Positions 31,805 to 40,485 of a stretch of DNA of 62,236 bases are shown here, in pieces (the first letter of the stretch is position 1; each line of letters opens with the position of its first letter). This DNA comes from DASRPD01 sp035646535 (lineage in GTDB: Bacteria > Actinomycetota > Acidimicrobiia > IMCC26256 > JANYLB01). Below the pieces are notes generated by a model. It searched no databases and was not told where the DNA came from. It saw nothing but the letters and a program-made list of their open reading frames with translations. Position numbers and translations under genes: made by a program. The stretch is from NCBI GenBank assembly GCA_035646535.1, contig DASRPD010000115.1, positions 1-62,236 on the forward strand, in the 5' to 3' direction.

Positions 31805-34092
31805 CCCGAACGGTCCTCGAGCTCGACGAGATCAGTCGAGACGACGTCGCGGAGGTCGGAGGCAAGGGCGCGAACCTCGGCGAGCTGATCCGCGCCGATC
31901 TGCCGGTCCCGGGCGGCTTCGTCGTGACCGCGAGCGCGTACCGGGCCGCGATGGCGGACGGCGGTGTGGTGTCCGACTTGAGGGGCGTCTTCGAAGACGC
32001 CCTCCGAGTCAGCGGAGATCCCGACGCGCTCGCCGTAGCCGGGAGACGACTCCAAGACCTCGTTCGCAAGGCTGGAGTCCCCGAGGCGATCCGCCGCGAC
32101 GTGGCCGTTGCGTACGACGAGCTGGGAGCGAACGTCCCGGTCGCGGTGCGGTCGTCGGCGACGGCAGAAGACAGCGCGCAATCGTCCTTCGCGGGGATGC
32201 ACGACACCTATGCCAACGTCGTCGGCATCGACGCGGTTCTCGATCGGCTCGTGGACTGCTGGGCGTCGCTCTACGGCGAGCGTGTCATCGGGTACCGAGC
32301 CAGTCGTGGCCTCGACGAGGAGCCCGCGATCGCCGTCGTCGTACAGCGGCTCGTCGCCGCGGAGCGGGCGGGGGTGCTCTTCACGGCCAATCCAGCCACC
32401 GGCGCCCGCGACGAGGTCGTCATCGAGGCGGCATTCGGGCTCGGCGAGGTGGTCGTCTCGGGTCAGGTCGAGCCGGATACCTATACCGTGGCGCGGTCCG
32501 CCGATACCGAAGCGGACGGGCTCGTCGTGTCCGACGTGCGGGTCGGGCACAAGCATCACGCGCTCGTCGCCGGCGATGACGGCGCCGTCGACCGTGTCGA
32601 GCTGGGGGACGATCGTGTCACCGCTCGAGTGCTCACCGACGCCGAGGCCGTGGGTCTCGCGCACCTCGGGCTGCGGGTCGAGGCCCACTACGGCGAGCCC
32701 CAGGATGTCGAATGGGCCATCGCCGGTGACGAGACCGTCGTGCTCCAGGCCCGACCGATCACGACGCTCGGCGACGTCGAGCCAGAGCCGCCCATCGACG
32801 CCGGACGGCCCGCCGTCCGCGGTCTCGGGGCATCGCCCGGGTCCGCGACCGGGCTCGTGCGCGTTCTGGGCGCCCCGGGCGAAGGCCACCGGCTCCGAGC
32901 CGGTGAGATCCTCGTCGCGCCCGTCACGAATCCCGACTGGGTGCCGACCATCCGCCGGGCAGCCGCGATTGTGACCGACAGCGGCGGCATGACGTGCCAC
33001 GCCGCGATTGTGGCGCGCGAGCTCGGTGTCCCAGCGGTCGTCGGTGCCCGCTCCGCGACCAGCGACCTCCAAGAGGGTGAGGTCGTGACGGTCGACGGTG
33101 CCCACGGTGTCGTGTATCGCGGTGACGAGCTCCCCCGACCATCGGTGTCCGCGCCGCCGGAGGCTCGGGTGACGGCCGCCCCGGTGTCACTCGCGACGCG
33201 CGTGTACGTGAACCTCGCGATTGCCGACCATGCCGAGGCCGTCGCGGCGCAGCCGGTTGACGGCGTGGGCCTTCTGCGCGCCGAGTTCATGTTCACCGAG
33301 GCATTGGACGGGTCGCACCCTCGCGCGGTGCTTGCCCGTGGCGGTCGTGAGGAGTTGATCGAGCGGCTGGCGCGCCCGCTCGGTCGCATCACGCGCGCGT
33401 TCTCGCCGCGTCCCGTGGTGTACCGGACGAGCGACTTCCGCACGAACGAGTTCCGGGGACTGGCCGGCGGGGACGAGTTCGAACCCGTGGAGTCCAATCC
33501 GATGATCGGCTACCGGGGCTGCTACCGCTACGTCCGCGAGCCGGATCTCTTTGCCGTCGAGCTGGAGCTGCTGGCTCGTGTGCGTGAGGAGACACCGAAC
33601 CTCCACCTGATGATCCCGTTCGTGCGGACCCGCTGGGAGCTCGAGGCCTGCTTGGAGATGGTGGACGCAAGCGCGCTCGGCCGCCAGCGTGGGCTCGGCC
33701 GCTGGATCATGGCCGAGGTTCCATCGGTCGTCTATCGGATCCCGGAGTACGCGGCGATGGGGATCGACGGCGTATCGATCGGCTCGAACGACCTCACGCA
33801 GCTGATGCTCGGCGTCGACCGCGACTCGGAATCGTGCGCGGAGCTGTTCGACGAATGCGACCCAGCCGTGCTCGACGCGATCGAGCGGATCATCCAGGCG
33901 TGTCGCGCCGCGGGCATCACGTCGTCGCTTTGCGGCCAGGCACCGTCGAACCTTCCCGACTTCGCCGAGCATCTCGTCCGCTTCGGCATCGACTCGATCT
34001 CGGTCAACGCCGACGCAGTCGACCAGGTCCGCCGGGCGATCGCGACGGCTGAACGCCGCATCCTCCTCGAAGCCGCTCGCGCGGGCCGCTGA
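31801..34092 (+). CDS. ppsA: Phosphoenolpyruvate synthase / PPDK-like enzyme
   Basis: A 763-residue enzyme of the PEP-utilising family, converting pyruvate and ATP to PEP (or the reverse). The N-terminal ATP-grasp domain starts EVGGKGANLGELIRADLPVP and has VAVRSSATAEDSAQSSFAG. The mobile phosphohistidine domain carries the catalytic His in SGGMTCHAAIVARELGVPAV at about residue 400. The C-terminal TIM barrel has LLRAEFMF, FRTNEFRGLAGG, EVPSVVYRIPEYA and SIGSNDLTQLMLGVDRD, with the catalytic cysteine in SSLCGQAPS. All domains are present in the normal order. GTG 31801 overlaps a small upstream frame, and a VIT-family gene follows 3 bases after the stop. In a dormancy cluster it would support gluconeogenic flux or pyruvate balance. 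Confidence 0.93.
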   Translation: MTRTVLELDEISRDDVAEVGGKGANLGELIRADLPVPGGFVVTASAYRAAMADGGVVSDLRGVFEDALRVSGDPDALAVAGRRLQDLVRKAGVPEAIRRDVAVAYDELGANVPVAVRSSATAEDSAQSSFAGMHDTYANVVGIDAVLDRLVDCWASLYGERVIGYRASRGLDEEPAIAVVVQRLVAAERAGVLFTANPATGARDEVVIEAAFGLGEVVVSGQVEPDTYTVARSADTEADGLVVSDVRVGHKHHALVAGDDGAVDRVELGDDRVTARVLTDAEAVGLAHLGLRVEAHYGEPQDVEWAIAGDETVVLQARPITTLGDVEPEPPIDAGRPAVRGLGASPGSATGLVRVLGAPGEGHRLRAGEILVAPVTNPDWVPTIRRAAAIVTDSGGMTCHAAIVARELGVPAVVGARSATSDLQEGEVVTVDGAHGVVYRGDELPRPSVSAPPEARVTAAPVSLATRVYVNLAIADHAEAVAAQPVDGVGLLRAEFMFTEALDGSHPRAVLARGGREELIERLARPLGRITRAFSPRPVVYRTSDFRTNEFRGLAGGDEFEPVESNPMIGYRGCYRYVREPDLFAVELELLARVREETPNLHLMIPFVRTRWELEACLEMVDASALGRQRGLGRWIMAEVPSVVYRIPEYAAMGIDGVSIGSNDLTQLMLGVDRDSESCAELFDECDPAVLDAIERIIQACRAAGITSSLCGQAPSNLPDFAEHLVRFGIDSISVNADAVDQVRRAIATAERRILLEAARAGR

Positions 34093-34095
34093 CCC

Positions 34096-34854
34096 ATGGC
34101 GGGCGGCCGTCGTGGGTCGCCACTGGCGGCGAGCCACTCCCCGGAGGCCGTGGCCGCGCGGCTCGGCCGCGACCCCAGGAGGTCGTACGTTCGCGATCTC
34201 GTCTACGGGGCGGTCGACGGGACCGTGACGACGTTCGCGGTCGTCGCCGGCGCTTGGGGCGCGGGGTTGTCCACACGAATCGTCCTCGTCCTCGGGGTCG
34301 CCAACCTGGTGGCCGACGGCTTCAGCATGGGGGCGGCCAACTACCTGGGTGTCCGCTCGGAGGAGCAGCGCCGACGACGCACGCGCGACGACGAGCTCGA
34401 GCACATCGCAGTGGTGCCCGAGGGCGAGCGGGAGGAGATCCGCCAGATCTTCGCGGCGAAGGGCTTCCGGGCTGACGATCTCGACCGCGTCGTTGACGTC
34501 ATCACCGAGAATCGCGAGCGCTGGGTGCAGACCATGCTGACCGAGGAACACGGATTCGCGCCCCATCCAGCCGTGCCGCTCCGGAATGCGCTCGCCACCT
34601 TCTCGGCCTTCGTGGTCGTAGGTTTCGTACCCATCGCACCGTTCGCGGCGGTCGCTGTTGTCGGCGGGGAGCTCTCCCGACCCTTCGTGCTGAGCGCAGC
34701 GCTCACGGCGGCGGCGTTCCTTGTCGTCGGTGCCGCGCGCGGCCTCGTTGCCGAGCGGGCCCCCTGGCGCACCGCGCTCGGGACGTTCACGGTCGGAGCG
34801 ACAGCGGCGTCGATCGCTGCTGTGGCGGGCGCGGTCCTGGGTCGGTTCGCCTGA
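34096..34854 (+). CDS. VIT1/CCC1-family membrane transporter
   Basis: A 252-residue membrane protein of the vacuolar iron transporter/CCC1 family, which exports Fe(II) or Mn(II). It starts with VRDLVYGAVDGTVTTFAVVAG, has a second helix MGAANYLGVRSEEQRRRR, a cytoplasmic acidic/basic region (EREEIRQIFAAKGFRADDL) that would hold the metal-binding domain, and three more helices at the C-terminus. ATG 34096 is 3 bases after the ppsA stop, so the two are one operon. Iron handling together with PEP synthase fits a hypoxia or oxidative-stress response, but that link is inference. Confidence 0.88.
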   Translation: MAGGRRGSPLAASHSPEAVAARLGRDPRRSYVRDLVYGAVDGTVTTFAVVAGAWGAGLSTRIVLVLGVANLVADGFSMGAANYLGVRSEEQRRRRTRDDELEHIAVVPEGEREEIRQIFAAKGFRADDLDRVVDVITENRERWVQTMLTEEHGFAPHPAVPLRNALATFSAFVVVGFVPIAPFAAVAVVGGELSRPFVLSAALTAAAFLVVGAARGLVAERAPWRTALGTFTVGATAASIAAVAGAVLGRFA

Positions 34855-34952
34855 GTCGCTCCGTATCGCCGGGGAGGCGTCGGGGGGAGGGTCCCGGCCC
34901 GCTCGGACCTCCCGCGGTAGCCACCGTGTGAGTACGCGAGGATGAACGGGAT

Positions 34953-35369
34953 ATGCAGCGGATCGTGGTGGGAATCGACGGCTCCGAAGCGTCACGCGCG
35001 GCACTGCGCTGGGCGCTCGACGAGGCGCGTCTGCGCGGCGCCGAGGTCGACGCGGTGTGCTCATGGTCCTACCCGGTGTTCGCCCACGCCGACGGGTTCG
35101 TACCGCTACCGACGTTTGCCCACGATGACCTGGCGAAGGATGCACGGGACACGCTCGAGGAGGCGTGCCGCGGTCTCGAGGCCGAGGGCACCGTGCGCCG
35201 GATCATCGAGGAAGGACCGGCGGCGCAGTGTCTCCTCGAGACGGCAGAGGGTGCTGATCTCCTCGTGGTCGGCTCTCGCGGTCGGGGCGGTTTCGCCGGC
35301 CTGTTGCTCGGTTCCGTGAGCCAGCAGTGCGTCCAGCACGCAACCTGTCCAGTCGTCGTCGTGCACTGA
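34953..35369 (+). CDS. Universal stress protein (single UspA domain)
   Basis: A 138-residue UspA protein. It begins QRIVVGIDGSEASRAALRWA, has the helix EARLRGAEVDAVCSWSYP and ends with the full ATP-binding loop GSRGRGGFAGLLLGSVSQQ followed by CPVVVVH. ATP binding is therefore likely. It lies about 100 bp after the VIT gene. A GC-rich, weak match to the DosR pattern occurs near 34882-34895, which I do not count. Confidence 0.92.
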   Translation: MQRIVVGIDGSEASRAALRWALDEARLRGAEVDAVCSWSYPVFAHADGFVPLPTFAHDDLAKDARDTLEEACRGLEAEGTVRRIIEEGPAAQCLLETAEGADLLVVGSRGRGGFAGLLLGSVSQQCVQHATCPVVVVH

Positions 35370-35405
35370 AGCTACGCGCCTCGTCGACGGCGGCTCCAGC
35401 CGTCG

Positions 35406-35852
35406 CTATCGGCGCTGAGGTGGTGCGCTGTCGTGGTGGCCGAAGACGACCTCGGCGGTGACCGGACGAGCCAAGTCGGAGAGATCTGCGGCGAGGTTCA
35501 CGATGAGGTCGTCGACAGTCACCATCCCGATGAAGCCACCATCGTCGACGACGGCGAGTCGTCGAACGGCGTGGGTTCGCAGGATCCCGAAGGCCTCGCG
35601 GAGATCGGCGCCGGCGTCGATGGTGATCACCGGCGCCGACATCACCGAGTCGATCCGCGCGTCGCTCGGAAGATCCGGTGCCAGACCGCGGCGGACGAGA
35701 TCGCGGTCGGTGACGATCCCGACGAGGTCCTCACCGTGGACGACCGCGAGCGCGCCGGCGCCTCTCTGCTCCATCATCGTTGCGGCTTCGCGCAACGTCT
35801 GATGCGGCGCTATCGTCACGCCGGCTCGTCGCATTCCCTCATCTGTGCGCAT
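35406..35852 (-). CDS. CBS-pair protein (hypoxic response protein 1-like)
   Basis: A 148-residue protein made of two CBS domains. CBS1: RRAGVTIAPHQTLREAATMM and ALAVVHGEDLVGIVTDRDLV; CBS2: ALRDA-like ADLREAFGILRTHAVRRLAV and GGFIGMVTVDDLI. From memory this resembles Rv2626c (Hrp1) of the DosR regulon, a secreted or cytosolic CBS dimer without known ligand. I start at ATG 35852, which has AAGGAG 7 bases upstream; the frame continues upstream to 35903 without similarity. It lies directly downstream of a truncated UspA gene on the same strand. Confidence 0.88.
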   Translation of the reverse strand: MRTDEGMRRAGVTIAPHQTLREAATMMEQRGAGALAVVHGEDLVGIVTDRDLVRRGLAPDLPSDARIDSVMSAPVITIDAGADLREAFGILRTHAVRRLAVVDDGGFIGMVTVDDLIVNLAADLSDLARPVTAEVVFGHHDSAPPQRR

Positions 35853-35913
35853 GGAAGAACTCCTTCTTCGGCGTGGTGCCTGTACTGAACGGGTCTTTGG
35901 CATTTGGCGGAGG

Positions 35914-36204
35914 TCAAGCGCGGTCGCGCCGGAGGGCCCTCGACGACGAGCGGCGCACCGTGACCGACCGAGGCGGTGGCGCTACCGCGTCGAGGATCCC
36001 ATGGAGGCGCATCTGCGCCTTGGCAGTTACCTTCTCGATCCATCTGCCCTGGTAGTCGGAACCGATGCCGATCCAGGCGAGGTCGAAACTGAACGCCAGC
36101 ACGGCGATGACCGCAGCCCCGGTCTCTCCTGCGACATCGAGCGCCCAATGAAGCGCCGACTCGGCTGCCGGGGACCCGTCGATACCGACCACGATCTTGT
36201 CCAT
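35914..36204 (-). pseudogene. Truncated/frameshifted universal stress protein gene
   Basis: ATG 36204 opens a good UspA start: MDKIVVGIDGSPAAESALHW, then ALDVAGETGAAVIAVLAFS and WIEKVTAKAQMRLHGIL. After about 85 codons the frame turns into a basic tail and stops at 35914. A neighbouring frame carries a plausible continuation (PLVVEGPPARPRLTSAK) near 35955-35915, but the ATP-binding loop GxxGxG and the last strand are absent altogether. The gene thus lost its C-terminal third through a frameshift plus truncation. It shares its promoter gap with the intact UspA gene at 36346. Confidence 0.7.
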
Positions 36205-36239
36205 GGAACCAGGATGAGCGGTGCGGGCAACCTGCACGA

Positions 36240-36291
36240 GGGTCGAAGGTCCATTGCCGAGGACACGGCGACGTGCGCGGACCTTCGACTC
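36240..36291. promoter_or_regulatory. Two DosR/DevR-like boxes between divergent UspA genes
   Basis: GGGTCGAAGGTCCA (36240-36253; TGGACCTTCGACCC on the minus strand) and CGGACCTTCGACTC (36278-36291) match the local box pattern at about 11 and 10 of 14 positions. They lie 55-105 bp upstream of the intact UspA start at 36346. Confidence 0.55.
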
Positions 36292-36345
36292 TGGCAGGGG
36301 TGCAGCATCCGTGCCAGGGTTCGATCATCGAAGGAGAGGTGGGTC

Positions 36346-36771
36346 ATGGCGCGTATCGTCGCCGGAGTCGACGGGTCGGATGACTCAATCGCGGCGCTCC
36401 ACTGGGCCGTCGAGGAGGCCGAGCTCCGCTCGACCGACGTGGTTGTGTTATGTGCATGGTCACTGCCCACGTCGTTCATCCCGGGTTCCGGCCTCGAGTT
36501 CGAACGGTACGCCGGCATTCTCGAGGCCAACGCCGAGGCGACCGTCGCGAGTTGTGTCGAGCGCGTGGCCTCGGCCCGATCGATCATCCCGATGACGCCG
36601 GAAGGCACCGCCGCCCAACAGCTCATCGAGGCGAGCAACGACGCGGTGATGGTCGTGGTCGGGTCTCGGGGTCGGGGTGGGTTCCGCGGCCTGATCCTCG
36701 GGTCGGTCAGCCAGCACGTCGCAACCCACGCGCGATGTCCGGTCGTCGTGCACCACGGGTCCGAGGACTGA
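36346..36771 (+). CDS. Universal stress protein (single UspA domain)
   Basis: A 141-residue UspA protein: MARIVAGVDGSDDSIAALHW, AVEEAELRSTDVVVLCAWSL, and the ATP-binding loop GSRGRGGFRGLILGSVSQ followed by CPVVVHH. ATG 36346 has AAGGAGAGGTGGG upstream, a strong site; the upstream extension to 35845 is antisense to other genes and has no similarity. Two DosR-like boxes precede it. It resembles the small UspA proteins of the mycobacterial DosR regulon. Confidence 0.92.
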   Translation: MARIVAGVDGSDDSIAALHWAVEEAELRSTDVVVLCAWSLPTSFIPGSGLEFERYAGILEANAEATVASCVERVASARSIIPMTPEGTAAQQLIEASNDAVMVVVGSRGRGGFRGLILGSVSQHVATHARCPVVVHHGSED

Positions 36772-36802
36772 CGACGCGCGTGACTCGCGGTCGCTGACCC
36801 GG

Positions 36803-38369
36803 TCAGGCCCCTTTCGTCGCGTTGACATCCCGGGGGAACCGCCACCACACGAGCACCGCGCCCGCGAGGGGCACCGCGGCGCCGACGAGCATCGCGGTAG
36901 TCATCCCATTCGTGAATGCAACACCGGCGGTGGCGCGGATTGCGTCGCCGGCCGGACCATCGAGGCGTCCGGCGGCGACCGACGCCGACGCGAGTGATTC
37001 GCGAAGCGCGTCGAGAGTGGTGCTCGAGAGCGTCTTCGCCGCCGGGCCGGCCTTGGTGATGGCGCTGTCAATGGAGCTTCGGTACGCGGCCGACAGGACG
37101 GCGCCGAGCACGGCGACGCCGAGTGAGCCGCCGAGCTCGCCGACCGCGTCGTTGACCGCGGAGCCCGACCTGCCTTCTCCCGAGGGACCGACGCGAGGAT
37201 CCCGTTGGTGGCCTGGGGAAGTGCAAGCCCCAAGCCGGTGCCCATGAGGCCGAGCACGATACCCAGCAGGATGTACGGGGTCGACGCAGTCAGAAAGCCC
37301 GCGAGCAACATGCCGGTACCGACGGCGATCAACCCGGCGACGACAACGGTGCGGGCCCCGACGTGGGTCGCCCATCTCGGGCTCAGCAACGACGCGACCA
37401 GGAGACTGCCGGCGAGCGGCATGACACCGATGCCGGAGGCGAGCGGGGAGAGGCCGCGCACGAGCTGGAGGAACTGGGGCACGAAGAACATCGCGCCGAA
37501 CAGCGCGAAGTAGATCACCGCCACCGACAGGACCGAGACGGAGAAGAGCGGGCGCGTGAAGAAGCGCATGTCCAGTATCGGCGCCGGTGTGTGCAGCTCC
37601 CAGGCCATGAAACCGACGAGGAGGGCGATGCCGCCCAGACCGGCGCCGACGGTCTCGACACCGATGCCGGCACCGGGGATCTCGATGATCGCGAAGACCA
37701 CCGCGATCAGGCCCGTGGTCGAGAGCACCGCACCCAATGGGTCCAGCTTGGGCCGTTTCGGATCGTGACTCTCCGGGACGATCGCGATCGTCACGACGAT
37801 CGCGACCACGGCCAGCGCAGGGTTGATGAGGAAGATGGCGTGCCAGTCGAAGTGGTCCAGCAGGAGGCCACCGAGAACCGGTCCCGCCGCGACCGCGCCG
37901 CCGGCCACGGCTGACCAGATTCCGATCGCCTGGCCGCGCTCGCCCGGGTCGCGGAAGACCTGGGCGAGGACGGACAAGGTCGACGGCATCATGAATGCCC
38001 CCCGATGCCCATGAGGGCCGGACATGCCATCAGGACTCCGGGGTCCGGCGAGAGCCCGGCCCCCAGTGAGAACAGTCCGAAGATCGTCAGCCCGATGAGG
38101 AGCGCGCGTCGGCGGCCGTAGCGGTCACCCAGGCTTCCGGCCAGCAGCAAGGTGCCCGCGAAGAGCAGCGAGTACGAGTCGACGATCCATTGGAGCTCGG
38201 TCTCGGTGGCGTGGAGGTCTTCTTGCATCCGCGGGAGCGCCACATTGACGATCGTGTTGTCGAGCGCGATCAGCGCGAGGCATCCAGACAGGAGCCCGAG
38301 GATCAACCACCGCCGGGTGTGCGCGCTGGCCCCGGAGTCGGCCTCGGTCACGGTTGTGGGCGTCGCCAT
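36803..38369 (-). pseudogene. MFS drug exporter (DHA2/EmrB type) broken by two frameshifts
   Basis: Three frames together encode one 14-helix exporter. Part 1 (38369 to about 38003): SGCLALIALDNTIVNVALP, ELQWIVDSYSLLFAGTLLL, GSLGDRYGRRRALLIGL, ending ...ALMGIGGHS-stop. Part 2 (about 38000 to 37175): GAFMMPSTLSVLAQVFRD to ILASVPREKAGR. Part 3 (about 37170 to 36803): SGSAVNDAVGELGGSLGV to WRFPRDVNATKGA. The first shift is at a run of six C (37998-38003), where one more base would restore MGIGGAFMMPS. The second is near 37170, also a one-base loss. It is either inactivated or an assembly error; homopolymer errors would look the same. Confidence 0.85.
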
Positions 38370-38539
38370 CGCACTCAGTTCAGTGCATCGGGGAGGTCAC
38401 GCGGCGTGATGGTTCGTTCGGCGCTGGCGTCGGTATCGGTCACGACGTGACGCTGCCTGAGTTGGTTCCGTGAATGGCCTCAGGTCGATTGCACGCTCGT
38501 CGAGAGCTCTCGTGCCGGCGGAAGCGACCGGCGGTCCGC

Positions 38540-39421
38540 TCAGCGCTCGCGTGGTACTTCGGTGGGGCGGCTCCGCAGGGCCGGGAGGAGGACCGCGGCG
38601 AGTGCGACGACCGAGACCCCGGCGACCACCAGCATCGCTACGTCGCTCACGCCGATCAGCTTGAGGCCCGAGAGCAGCAGGACCGCCACGAGCACTGGCC
38701 GGATGACCTGGTCGGGAGCTCGGGCGGAGAGCCGGGCGCCGAAGTAGGTGCCCGGGATGCCGCCGACGAGGAGGGAGGCGGTCAGCGCCAGCTGGAAGTC
38801 ACCGAACAACAGGTGGCCGAGCGCCGCCGCGCCGACGAGCGGGATCGCCTGGGCAAGATCGGTGCCGACGAGCTGTGAGGCACTGAGGGTCGGGTAGGCA
38901 ACCAGGAGCATCACGATCATGAGGGATCCGGACCCGACCGACGTGATGCCGACGATGAGCCCTCCGATGCACCCGATCGCGAGTGTCGGGATGGGTCGAA
39001 CCGCGATCGCGTGTTGCGCACCGTCGAGAATCGCGCCCAGCCCCCGACGGGCTTGGACCGCCGTGCGGGCCACGATCGAGCCCGCGGCGAGGACGAGCGC
39101 GACACCGAGGATCAGCTCGAGGTTGTTCTGGAGCCCGTCGCCGAACGCGCGGAGGAGCAGCACTCCGCAGAATGCCGCCGGGACCGAACCCGCGACGAGC
39201 CAGCCGACCAGTCGGAGGTTGACGGTTCCGCGGCGCAGGTGGACGCCGGCGCCGACGGGCTTCATCACGAGCGAAGCCATGAGATCCGACGAGACTGCGG
39301 CCAGCGGCGGCACTCCGAAGCCCAGCACGAGGATCGGGGTCATGAGCGCCCCGCCGCCCATGCCGGTGAGCCCCATCACGAAGCCGACTCCGAGGCCCGC
39401 CAGCGCCACCCACCAATCCAT
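38540..39421 (-). CDS. TSUP-family permease (TauE/SafE sulfite/sulfonate exporter-like)
   Basis: A 293-residue membrane protein with eight or so helices. The first repeat starts VALAGLGVGFVMGLTGMGGG and has VPPLAAVSSDLMASLVMKPVG; the second has GLIVGITSVGSGSLMIVMLL and LVGTDLAQAIPLV. This duplicated pattern is typical of the TSUP family, which moves sulfite, thiosulfate or organosulfonates. ATG 39421 was chosen because it puts the first helix at the N-terminus. A strong pair of inverted repeats lies 33-62 bp upstream, so it is probably under a dedicated repressor. Confidence 0.9.
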   Translation of the reverse strand: MDWWVALAGLGVGFVMGLTGMGGGALMTPILVLGFGVPPLAAVSSDLMASLVMKPVGAGVHLRRGTVNLRLVGWLVAGSVPAAFCGVLLLRAFGDGLQNNLELILGVALVLAAGSIVARTAVQARRGLGAILDGAQHAIAVRPIPTLAIGCIGGLIVGITSVGSGSLMIVMLLVAYPTLSASQLVGTDLAQAIPLVGAAALGHLLFGDFQLALTASLLVGGIPGTYFGARLSARAPDQVIRPVLVAVLLLSGLKLIGVSDVAMLVVAGVSVVALAAVLLPALRSRPTEVPRER

Positions 39422-39453
39422 GCTCGGGTCGTCTCCCGGTCTTGTTCCGCACA

Positions 39454-39483
39454 ATGTCTACTCAAATGATAGACATAGTTGAG
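39454..39483. promoter_or_regulatory. AT-rich nested inverted repeats, candidate operator
   Basis: ATGTCTA (39454-39460) is repeated inverted as TAGACAT (39470-39476), spacing 9. A second inverted pair, CTCAA (39461-39465) and TTGAG (39479-39483), is interleaved. The region is clearly poorer in GC than its surroundings and lies between two divergent genes (39421 minus, 39527 plus), as expected for an operator overlapping promoter elements. Confidence 0.6.
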
Positions 39484-39526
39484 TTGCTGCACGCCACCGA
39501 CCCGTGGGATGTCTAGCCTCCGAGCC

Positions 39527-40396
39527 ATGGACGATGAGCTGGCCGCCACCCTGGGAACCGCGCTCGGGTCGCCGGTTCGCCGCCTCGTCCCGGTGCGGGG
39601 AGGCGATGTCGCCACGGCCTACGCGGTCGACCTTGCCGACGGCCGTGGGGTGTTCGCCAAGACCCACCCGGGCGCGCCCGCGGGCTTCTTCACGACGGAA
39701 GCCTTGGGCCTGGGGTGGCTCCGCGAGGCCGGAGCGGTCCGGGTCCCCGAGTTGCTCACCGTGTCGGATGCGGCGCCGAACCACCTGGTGCTGGCCTGGA
39801 TCGACGAGGGATCGCCACGCCCGTCGACCGAGCCCGACCTCGGAACCGGTCTCGCGGCTCTGCACCGCGCCGGCGCGCCCCGCTTCGGGCGAGAGGACCG
39901 GCGCACGACGGGAAGCCGAGGCTTGCCGAACGAGCCCACCGAGACGTGGTCCGAGTTCTACGCGTCGAACCGCCTCGCACCACTGGCGCGCCTCGCGGCC
40001 GACGCCGGCGTGCTCCCGGCGGGAACGATCGACGGGCTCGATCGCCTTGCCGGGACGCTGGACCGGTTCGAGACCGGTGAGCCCCCGGCCCGACTGCACG
40101 GCGATCTCTGGGCCGGAAACCGGCTCGTGGACGCCGGCGGCGCCAGCTGGCTCATCGATCCCGCCGCTCACGGAGGACATCGCGAATTCGACCTCGCGAT
40201 GATGCGCCTGTTCGGTGGGTTCGGCGCGGCCTGCTTCGATGCCTACGACGAGGTGTTCCCGCTCGTCTCGGGTTGGCAGGAACGGGTCGACCTGCACCAG
40301 ATCGCGCCGCTCGTCGTGCACGCCATCAAGTTCGGCGGCCATTATCGGGACGCGGCGGCGCGGGCTGTGGGTCGATACGTACCGCTGGGATCGTGA
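39527..40396 (+). CDS. Fructosamine kinase-family protein
   Basis: A 289-residue kinase of the fructosamine/ketosamine-3-kinase family, which phosphorylates sugar adducts on amines so that they fall off (deglycation). It has GRGVFAKTHPGAPAGFFTTE (ATP-binding Lys), the ALHRAG helix, catalytic ARLHGDLWAGN, and DPAAHGGHREFDLAMMRLF, all standard. The C-terminal end WQERVDLHQIAPLVVHAIKFGG is also typical. ATG 39527 follows the AT-rich inverted repeats by 43 bp. It is divergent from the TSUP permease gene and probably shares the control region. Confidence 0.9.
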   Translation: MDDELAATLGTALGSPVRRLVPVRGGDVATAYAVDLADGRGVFAKTHPGAPAGFFTTEALGLGWLREAGAVRVPELLTVSDAAPNHLVLAWIDEGSPRPSTEPDLGTGLAALHRAGAPRFGREDRRTTGSRGLPNEPTETWSEFYASNRLAPLARLAADAGVLPAGTIDGLDRLAGTLDRFETGEPPARLHGDLWAGNRLVDAGGASWLIDPAAHGGHREFDLAMMRLFGGFGAACFDAYDEVFPLVSGWQERVDLHQIAPLVVHAIKFGGHYRDAAARAVGRYVPLGS

Positions 40397-40485
40397 CCGA
40401 GGCAAGGGCCCTGGTCGGGTCCGACTAGCTTGCGGCGAAGCGACGGGTCCGTCCGCGTACGGCGAACCGTCTTGAGGACGAGAGA

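Noticed and set aside
34882..34895. A DosR-like box before the UspA gene at 34953
   Set aside because: The match relies on runs of G and C and lacks the central TT; too weak to count.
35890..35903. A DosR-like box before the CBS-pair gene
   Set aside because: GGGTCTTTGGCATT matches only about 8 of 14 positions.
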